Shown: positions 1-4,658 of the stretch, one piece after another
Position numbering within the stretch: the stretch's first letter is position 1
How the letters are laid out: each line of letters begins with the position of its first letter
Source: Ignavibacteriales bacterium
GTDB taxonomy: Bacteria; Bacteroidota; Ignavibacteria; Ignavibacteriales; Melioribacteraceae
Assembly: GCA_016929735.1 (NCBI GenBank)
Contig: JAFGID010000117.1
Location: 1 to 8,339, forward strand
Direction: 5' to 3'
DNA: 8,339 nucleotides
The notes under the pieces: generated by a model
The model's input: only the letters and a program-made list of their open reading frames with translations
The model's database searches: none
What the model was told of the DNA's origin: nothing
Translations under genes and position numbers: made by a program

Positions 1-38
1 AGGGCTTGTTTGTAATTATTTTCGCTTATTATGACCAT
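1..38 (-). CDS. Possible start of a gene cut by the left edge
   Basis: An ATG at 38-36 directly abuts the stop codon of the 114-residue membrane protein. It stays open to the window edge, reading MVIISENNYKQA. Touching stop and start codons are common in bacterial operons, so this may be the next cistron of the minus-strand unit. Only about 12 codons are visible, no Shine-Dalgarno site precedes it, and no family can be recognised. It could equally be non-coding. Confidence 0.3.
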   Translation of the reverse strand, partial: MVIISENNYKQA

Positions 39-383
39 TTATGGAAACAATGTGAGCATATAAATAATTGCAGCAGGAACAACAAAAAATCCAACTCCGC
101 TGAAGAAAGTTAAGTTCTCTTTTAATTTCAACAATGCAGCAAAAAGCAAGAACACCGCAACTGAACCAATACCAAATCCAAGCAAAATAAATGGATGATA
201 CCATTTTGCCGCTGTTAATAAAACTACCAGATAAATAAAAATAAAAGCAACTGATCCGCCGACATAAATTTTCAGTAGCATCTTGAAATTTTCATTTTCT
301 CCGGTATATCTCGAAATATGCAAGAAATGAACTACCGTAAATACACACAACAAACTAAAAGTAATTATTAAGTTAATACTCAT
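39..383 (-). CDS. Hypothetical four-helix membrane protein, 114 aa
   Basis: I do not recognise this family. The protein is almost entirely hydrophobic, with four likely membrane helices at about residues 3-22, 36-59, 62-86 and 92-113. Short charged stretches lie between them, with RYTGENENFK after helix 1 and KLKEN before helix 4. There is no signal peptide cleavage motif and no catalytic motif, so an inner-membrane location is the only firm prediction. The ATG is supported by a GAGG ribosome-binding site (minus strand, 392-389) five bases upstream, the clearest one on this strand after that of the desulfhydrase-family gene. It lies 77 bases after that gene on the same strand and could be the tail of the same operon or separately transcribed. 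That the gene is real is fairly sure; its function is unknown. Confidence 0.75.
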   Translation of the reverse strand: MSINLIITFSLLCVFTVVHFLHISRYTGENENFKMLLKIYVGGSVAFIFIYLVVLLTAAKWYHPFILLGFGIGSVAVFLLFAALLKLKENLTFFSGVGFFVVPAAIIYMLTLFP

Positions 384-417
384 TTTAACCTCAAGTTATT
401 ATTTAATTTCTTTGTAT

Positions 418-450
418 CTTTTGCGTTTCTTTCTCAGAGTTCTTTGCGTG
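418..450. repeat. Short TTTGCGT direct repeat in an intergenic gap
   Basis: The 77-base gap between two minus-strand genes holds two TTTGCGT copies (420-426 and 443-449) 23 bases apart. They are separated by a CTTTCTCAGAGTTC stretch. The G and C bases here stand out from the very AT-rich gap. There is no hairpin with a T-tract, so it is not an intrinsic terminator. It may be a remnant of a dispersed intergenic repeat or a regulatory site in the leader of the 114-residue gene; the sequence alone cannot decide. Confidence 0.4.
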
Positions 451-460
451 AAAAAGAATT

Positions 461-1420
461 TCAAGCTTTCATATATTCATTTCTCTTAGGAAACATCCCG
501 AACAAACCACCCGTGTGAATAAATAAAATATCCGATTTCTTTTTTCCTTTTAAAAATAATTCGTTGTAAGCATAGAAAGATTTCCCTGTATAAACCGGAT
601 CGAAAATAATTCCCGTCTGTGCTGCAAAGTCTTTAATTACTTTTAGTTTCTCCGGTTGAATTTTTTTGTATCCTTCGAGTGAATATCCCTCGATTACCTC
701 AAGGTTTTTCGGCTCAATTTTACAATTCAATTTATATTTCTTAATACATTCATCCGCAAGATTTAAAATTTTTTCTCTGAAATGCTTTTCATTGCAAAAT
801 ACATTGACAGCGAATATTTTATATTTCAGTCCAAACAAAGCACAACCAACGAGCAATCCTGCAGATGTTCCGCCACTACCACAAGAACTTAATATACCCT
901 TGAACATTCTTGGATCAACTTGCTCCGTCAATTCGGTAACAAAATTAATATAACCCCAAATTCCAAGCGGAGAAGAACCTCCTTCTGTAATCACGGTTAC
1001 TCGGTGTCCTTTCTTTTCCATTTTTTCCTTTTCTATTTCCATTCGTTCTTTTACTGATTGGTATTCCTTCCAATTCATAAAAACTATTTCTGCGTTAACC
1101 ATTTTATCAAGAAACATATTACCGTCATAATTTTTTCGTTCAGGTCCCCACAAAAATAATTTAGATTTTATTCCCAACGAAGCAGCTGCGATTGCTGTTG
1201 CTCTTGCGTGATTTGATTGTTCGCCACCACGGGTAAAAACATAGTCGGATTTATTTTTCAATGCTTCATATAGTATAAATTCAAGTTTGCGTATCTTATT
1301 ACCCGACAATTCCATTCCTGTGTAATCATCCCGTTTTATAAAAAACTGAGAATCATTAAAATAAATTTTTTGTATTGGTGTTGGCAAGTTTGCTAATAAA
1401 AGACTCTTTGGTGTAATCAT
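461..1420 (-). CDS. PLP-dependent D-cysteine desulfhydrase / ACC deaminase family enzyme
   Basis: This is a fold-type II PLP enzyme of the ACC deaminase/D-cysteine desulfhydrase family. Such enzymes break D-cysteine into pyruvate, sulfide and ammonia, or ACC into 2-oxobutyrate and ammonia. Counting from the ATG (319 residues, normal for the family), the PLP lysine is K42 in SGNKIRKLE. The substrate-binding GGEQSNH is at 65-71, the phosphate-binding SCGSGGTSAG at 179-188, DPVYTGKS at 274-281 and HTGGLFG at 302-308. In true ACC deaminase the residue after the active tyrosine is Glu and the HxGG residue is Leu. Here they are T278 and T303, which favours a desulfhydrase-type or related activity over ACC deamination. 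A TTG two codons upstream (1426) is also in frame, but the GGAG site lies 8 bases before ATG 1420 and only 2 before the TTG. It follows kdsB by 18 bases, so co-transcription is likely. Confidence 0.9.
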   Translation of the reverse strand: MITPKSLLLANLPTPIQKIYFNDSQFFIKRDDYTGMELSGNKIRKLEFILYEALKNKSDYVFTRGGEQSNHARATAIAAASLGIKSKLFLWGPERKNYDGNMFLDKMVNAEIVFMNWKEYQSVKERMEIEKEKMEKKGHRVTVITEGGSSPLGIWGYINFVTELTEQVDPRMFKGILSSCGSGGTSAGLLVGCALFGLKYKIFAVNVFCNEKHFREKILNLADECIKKYKLNCKIEPKNLEVIEGYSLEGYKKIQPEKLKVIKDFAAQTGIIFDPVYTGKSFYAYNELFLKGKKKSDILFIHTGGLFGMFPKRNEYMKA

Positions 1421-1428
1421 TTTCAAAG

Positions 1429-1432
1429 CTCC
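1429..1432 (-). promoter_or_regulatory. Ribosome-binding site GGAG that decides a start
   Basis: GGAG on the minus strand lies 8 bases before ATG 1420 but only 2 bases before the alternative TTG at 1426. This spacing favours the ATG as the start of the desulfhydrase-family gene. Confidence 0.6.
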
Positions 1433-1438
1433 ATGAAT

Positions 1439-2197
1439 TTATTTTTTATCAATTATTTTCTTATAATATTTTCTTGCTCTTTCAAGGTCTTCAGGAGTAT
1501 CAACTGATAAGGACTCATAATCGGTAATAACAATTTTAATTTTCATTCCGTGTTCAAGCATACGCAGTTGTTCTAATTTTTCTGCTTTTTCTAAATCTGT
1601 TGATTCAAGTGAAGTAAATTTGAATAGTGCATTTCTGCGAAAGACATATAATCCAACGTGTTTGTAAATGTCGGTTGTTTTAATTTTTTCCAGATTTGTT
1701 CTTGCTCCACGAACAAAAGGAATTGTCGAACGGCTGAAATAAAGAGCAAAATTATGATAATCAAAAACTATTTTTGGCATAGAAGGATTTTTCAAATCAT
1801 CAACATTATTTATTTTAAATGCTAATGTTGATACATCAACTTTTTTGTCGAATAAAAGTGGCTCTATTGCTTCGTCAATCATTTTTGCATTAATGAAAGG
1901 CTCATCTCCCTGAATATTTACAATTATCTGAGCGTCGGGATAATCCTTTGTTACATAAGCAATTCTATCAGAACCAGTTTGAATATCATTTGGTGTCATT
2001 AAAACTTCAGCTTTAAAATCACGCGCAACATCTAAAATTCTTTTATCATCTACAGCAATAACTAGTTTGCTAATAAGTTTCGACTTTTTTGCACTCTCAT
2101 AGGTGTGTTGTATCATCGGCTTATCACCAATCATCGCGAGTGGCTTACCGAGTAGTCTTGACGAAGCAAATCTTGCTGGTATTACTCCGAGTATCAT
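1439..2197 (-). CDS. kdsB: 3-deoxy-manno-octulosonate cytidylyltransferase (CMP-KDO synthetase)
   Basis: KdsB couples KDO to CTP, giving CMP-KDO and pyrophosphate. This cytoplasmic step activates KDO for the lipopolysaccharide inner core. The protein is 252 residues from ATG 2197, the usual length. The nucleotide-binding signature IPARFASSRLLGKPL is at 6-20, the metal-binding NIQGDEP at 94-100 (D98), YFSRSTIPF in the middle, KHVGLYVFR after it, and EKLEQLRMLEHG and SVDTPEDLERAR near the end. A TTG two codons upstream (2203) is also in frame; I prefer the ATG because it gives the typical KdsB N-terminus, though neither has a clear ribosome-binding site. The usual His of the HxSGT(D/E)R loop is isoleucine here (DIQTGSDR, 71-78). 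It starts 14 bases after gatC. The family call is secure. Confidence 0.96.
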   Translation of the reverse strand: MILGVIPARFASSRLLGKPLAMIGDKPMIQHTYESAKKSKLISKLVIAVDDKRILDVARDFKAEVLMTPNDIQTGSDRIAYVTKDYPDAQIIVNIQGDEPFINAKMIDEAIEPLLFDKKVDVSTLAFKINNVDDLKNPSMPKIVFDYHNFALYFSRSTIPFVRGARTNLEKIKTTDIYKHVGLYVFRRNALFKFTSLESTDLEKAEKLEQLRMLEHGMKIKIVITDYESLSVDTPEDLERARKYYKKIIDKK

Positions 2198-2211
2198 AAT
2201 CAAAAAGTGGT

Positions 2212-2505
2212 TTATTCAACATTAATTATTTTCGGTACTCTGAAAAACTGAGCATCTTTATCAGGTGCATTTTTCAACGCTTCCTCTGTTGAAACAGATT
2301 GCTTTATTTCATCTTCCCTAAAAACATTATTTAATTCTATTGGATGAGAAAGTGGTTCAATATTTTCTGTATCAAGTTCATTTAACTTTGCCATATATTC
2401 AAGGATCTGATTCATTTCCTTGCATAATTTTTCCTTCTCGTCTTCTTCAAATTTCAATCTTGCCAACTTCGCAATGTATTCGACATCTTTAATCGTAACG
2501 GACAT
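2212..2505 (-). CDS. gatC: Asp/Glu-tRNA amidotransferase subunit C
   Basis: GatC is the small subunit of the GatCAB amidotransferase. The complex converts misacylated Glu-tRNA(Gln), and in many bacteria Asp-tRNA(Asn), to the correct amide form using glutamine. GatC wraps around GatA and stabilises the complex. At 97 residues it has normal length. It shows the family pattern from end to end: VEYIAKLARLKF near residue 8, the helix ILEYMAKLNELDTENIEPLSHP in the middle, the REDE stretch, EALKNAP, and the C-terminal FFRVPKII. It is separated by 14 bases from the protease gene before it and by 14 bases from the kdsB ATG after it, so translation is probably linked. gatA and gatB are not in the window; an unlinked gatC is common outside the Firmicutes. 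Confidence 0.96.
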   Translation of the reverse strand: MSVTIKDVEYIAKLARLKFEEDEKEKLCKEMNQILEYMAKLNELDTENIEPLSHPIELNNVFREDEIKQSVSTEEALKNAPDKDAQFFRVPKIINVE

Positions 2506-2519
2506 AATTTTACCAAAAA

Positions 2520-3623
2520 TTATTTTTTTATATCTGCAATATACAAATCAATTTTCTTTATTCGATTTTTAATTGACGGGTGAGAATAGAAAAACCATTC
2601 AACCATTGGATGTGGTTCCCTATCACAGAGATTTTGTTCTGTCAGTTTTTCAAGTGTCTGAATAAAATGTTCAGGTTTACTGGTTGCCTGTACGGCATAT
2701 CTGTCAGCCTGATATTCAAATTTTCGTGATATTGCATTTGATATTGGTGTTTGAATTAATCCGATGATCATACCACACAAAACCAGCATAGATAAAGCAG
2801 CTATTTGTGATACGTTTGAAAAATTAAGCCAAGTTACAGAATGAGAATAAAGCAATGAAATTAGATATAAAACGACAAAACTTGAAAATGTCCCAATTAA
2901 AATATTTTTAAGAATGTGTTTGTGTTTATAGTGACCGAATTCATGAGCGAGAACAGTTTCAATTTCGTCTTTTGTATATTTTTCTAAAAGTGTATCTGCT
3001 AACAATATTTTTTTTGTCTTACCCAAACCTGTAAAAGCAGCATTTGCTTTCTTGGTGTTCTTACTCATATTGAACCTATAAACATTTGCCACCTTCAAAC
3101 CAACTTCTGATGAAAGTTTAATAATTCGCTCTTTCAGATTTTCATCTTCAAGAGGTGTAATTTTATAAAACAAAGGAAGAATGAAAACAGGAAGAATTTT
3201 AGCAAGTATAATCGAGACAAAAAACAGAACCAATGCGAAATAAAACCACCATAATTCAGGAGAATTTAAAATTACAAAGTAAAAGAAGAATAATAGCGGA
3301 ATACCAATTACGGCAGAGACAAAAATTCCTTTCAAATTCTCACACATCCATCGCCAAAAAGTCTGGTTAGATAATTTATACTTATGCTCAAGTAAAAATC
3401 CTATATAAAAATTAAAAGGGAAAAATATTATTCCCATTCCGACTGAAATAAGAACAATAAAAATTAAAAATTGCCAATATAAACTATCTGCAATTCCTAT
3501 GACGAAGTTTTCCAAGATAGTGCTAAAGCCGAAATAGATAAAAATAAAGAGTAGTGCAAAACTAAGAATTGCTTTAATTGTAGAAAAAACTATTTTTATT
3601 CTGTTATATTTTTTTGCGTCCAT
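2520..3623 (-). CDS. Ste24-like M48 family membrane zinc metalloprotease
   Basis: This is an integral-membrane zinc endopeptidase of family M48, closest in layout to the Ste24/CAAX-protease branch. In bacteria, M48 proteases usually act in membrane-protein quality control; no prenylated substrate is implied. The zinc site is HEFGH (H227, E228, H231) with third ligand E303 in FEYQADRYA, where D307 is the usual partner. SKNTKKANAAFTGLG (187-201) and YSHPSIKNRI (346-355) are also family hallmarks. Membrane helices are at about 11-34, 50-78, 98-119, 125-152, 240-260 and 272-292. At 367 residues it is shorter than classical Ste24 (about 410-420 as I recall). The missing part seems to be the first helix and its loop, and an in-frame TAG three codons upstream of the ATG rules out an extension. 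It is first in the minus-strand operon, and no Shine-Dalgarno site is visible. Confidence 0.93.
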   Translation of the reverse strand: MDAKKYNRIKIVFSTIKAILSFALLFIFIYFGFSTILENFVIGIADSLYWQFLIFIVLISVGMGIIFFPFNFYIGFLLEHKYKLSNQTFWRWMCENLKGIFVSAVIGIPLLFFFYFVILNSPELWWFYFALVLFFVSIILAKILPVFILPLFYKITPLEDENLKERIIKLSSEVGLKVANVYRFNMSKNTKKANAAFTGLGKTKKILLADTLLEKYTKDEIETVLAHEFGHYKHKHILKNILIGTFSSFVVLYLISLLYSHSVTWLNFSNVSQIAALSMLVLCGMIIGLIQTPISNAISRKFEYQADRYAVQATSKPEHFIQTLEKLTEQNLCDREPHPMVEWFFYSHPSIKNRIKKIDLYIADIKK

Positions 3624-3661
3624 AAAATTCTAAACAAATAATTATCAATTGTAAAAATAAT

Positions 3662-3669
3662 CAAAAATA
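3662..3669 (-). promoter_or_regulatory. Weak candidate -7 box for the protease operon
   Basis: Read on the minus strand this is TATTTTTG, matching the Bacteroidota -7 pattern TAnnTTTG, about 38 bases before the protease ATG. There is no convincing TTTG at the expected -33 spacing; ATTG lies 23 bases away. Chance matches are likely in such AT-rich DNA. Confidence 0.2.
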
Positions 3670-3680
3670 AAAAAGTTTTG

Positions 3681-3688
3681 TATATTTG
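3681..3688 (+). promoter_or_regulatory. Candidate Bacteroidota-type -7 promoter box
   Basis: TATATTTG fits the TAnnTTTG -7 consensus used by the Bacteroidota primary sigma factor. It is followed by C and lies 32 bases before the methyltransferase start, which would give a leader of about 25 bases. No good -33 TTTG is present at 19-21 bases upstream, so the assignment rests on the -7 box and its position. Confidence 0.45.
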
Positions 3689-3720
3689 CTTTCAATTTAT
3701 TCAAATATTGGGAAAAAATA

Positions 3721-4398
3721 TTGATTTCTTGGGATGATTACTGGAAGAAATATAAAATCTCAAAAGCTGAGCGATGGCTGATTGACGAAAGAAATAAAAT
3801 TCTTAATAGATATATTGATAAAATAAAATCAGCGAATAAGAAAATTATAGAGATAGGCTGTGGTTTTGGAAGCAATATCACATTGATAAATGAAACAAGA
3901 AATGATACCGAATGTTATGCTCTTGATAATAGTCAGGCATCAATTGATTTAGTTAAGGAAAGAATACCAAATTCTGTTTTGGCAGATTGCAGAAAAACAG
4001 ATTTCACTGATAACACATTCGATATAGTTTACAGTGCTGGTTTAATGGAGCATTTTGAAGATGAGAAGCCATTACTCGATGAATGGAAAAGAATTTTGAA
4101 ACCAACTGGATATATGCTAACTTTTATACCAGCAAAATATTCTTTATGGCAGTTTTATCAGTTGCTACATTTTGGAAAGTGGCAACACGGATATGAGAAA
4201 TCATATACACAAAAAAAATTATTTAAACTTTTTAAAGAGAATAATTTTGAGGTTATAGAAGTAATAGGTATTGATCCATTTAGTTTCAATGGATTTATTA
4301 TGAAATTGTTTAATGTCTATTTTAATCCATTTTTTAAAAAATCACTTTGTAAAAGTGGATATACGGAATTGTGTATAGTGGTTAAAAAAAAGAGATAA
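3721..4398 (+). CDS. Class I SAM-dependent methyltransferase
   Basis: The protein (225 residues) has a Methyltransf_11/UbiE-like Rossmann fold. The SAM-binding motif I is IIEIGCGFGSN (42-52), and the acidic end of strand 2 is D69 in ALDNS, which should hold the SAM ribose. TDFTDNTFDIVYSAGLMEHF (93-112) gives the motif II/III region, followed by the post-motif LLDEWKRILKPTGYML. The C-terminal third, rich in aromatic residues and lysine, probably forms the acceptor-binding part, and the acceptor cannot be told from sequence. The start is TTG: the frame is open back to a TAA at 3658-3660 but has no ATG or GTG, and the next in-frame methionine lies inside the fold. A GGG (3710-3712) upstream is only a weak ribosome-binding site. 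It opens a tight unit with a small protein and a putative protein O-mannosyltransferase, so modification of a glycan, lipid or envelope component is a reasonable guess only. Confidence 0.88.
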   Translation: MISWDDYWKKYKISKAERWLIDERNKILNRYIDKIKSANKKIIEIGCGFGSNITLINETRNDTECYALDNSQASIDLVKERIPNSVLADCRKTDFTDNTFDIVYSAGLMEHFEDEKPLLDEWKRILKPTGYMLTFIPAKYSLWQFYQLLHFGKWQHGYEKSYTQKKLFKLFKENNFEVIEVIGIDPFSFNGFIMKLFNVYFNPFFKKSLCKSGYTELCIVVKKKR

Positions 4399-4415
4399 AT
4401 TTTTACACTTTAATT

Positions 4416-4634
4416 ATGATACAGTACAAGGAACAAGAAAAGATATTTGAAGATTTAAAACTTGTTGAACGAACAATAAAAGGGAAAGATTTTGAGGGAT
4501 ATAAAATGCTCAAAAAACGACATCTCGATGATGAAGATTTAGATAGAATTTCCCTAGCACAATTAAAAGAACTGCATTCAAAATATTACCTTAACAGAAA
4601 AAAAATGAATTATAAAAACCCATTTGAAAAATAA
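4416..4634 (+). CDS. Small charged protein of unknown function, 72 aa
   Basis: I do not recognise this family. The protein has about 18 Lys/Arg and 14 Asp/Glu in 72 residues, no membrane segment, no signal peptide and no cysteine. It looks mostly helical: a first helix around residues 3-20, then a lysine-rich stretch with KKRHLDDEDLDRIS (33-46), and a helix around 47-59 (LAQLKELHSKYYL). The tail KKMNYKNPFEK is basic. It is probably soluble and may bind a nucleic acid or a protein partner, but nothing fixes this. It starts 17 bases after the methyltransferase and ends 24 bases before the large glycosyltransferase, all on one strand. This supports a real, co-transcribed gene even though no clear ribosome-binding site precedes the ATG. 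Confidence 0.7.
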   Translation: MIQYKEQEKIFEDLKLVERTIKGKDFEGYKMLKKRHLDDEDLDRISLAQLKELHSKYYLNRKKMNYKNPFEK

Positions 4635-4658
4635 TATAAGAATTTAATAGAGGATTAA

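Larger units (their letters stand above)
3624..3720. other. Divergent intergenic region
   Basis: These 97 bases separate the leftward protease operon from the rightward methyltransferase unit and must hold the promoters for at least one of them. The tract is very AT-rich, with runs of A and T. It contains a direct repeat AAATATTG (3703-3710 and 3716-3723), the second copy ending in the TTG start codon of the methyltransferase. No hairpin or long inverted repeat is evident. Confidence 0.7.

Noticed and set aside
16..204. 62-residue minus-strand reading frame
   Set aside because: It overlaps the 114-residue membrane protein in another frame, has odd composition rich in Cys and Trp, and lacks its own ribosome-binding site.
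429..458. Possible hairpin (TTCTTT with AAAGAA) after the desulfhydrase-family gene
   Set aside because: The stem would be only about six mostly A-T pairs without a proper T-tract, too weak for a terminator.
666..953. 95-residue plus-strand reading frame
   Set aside because: It lies antisense inside the well-supported PLP enzyme and shows no recognisable protein features.
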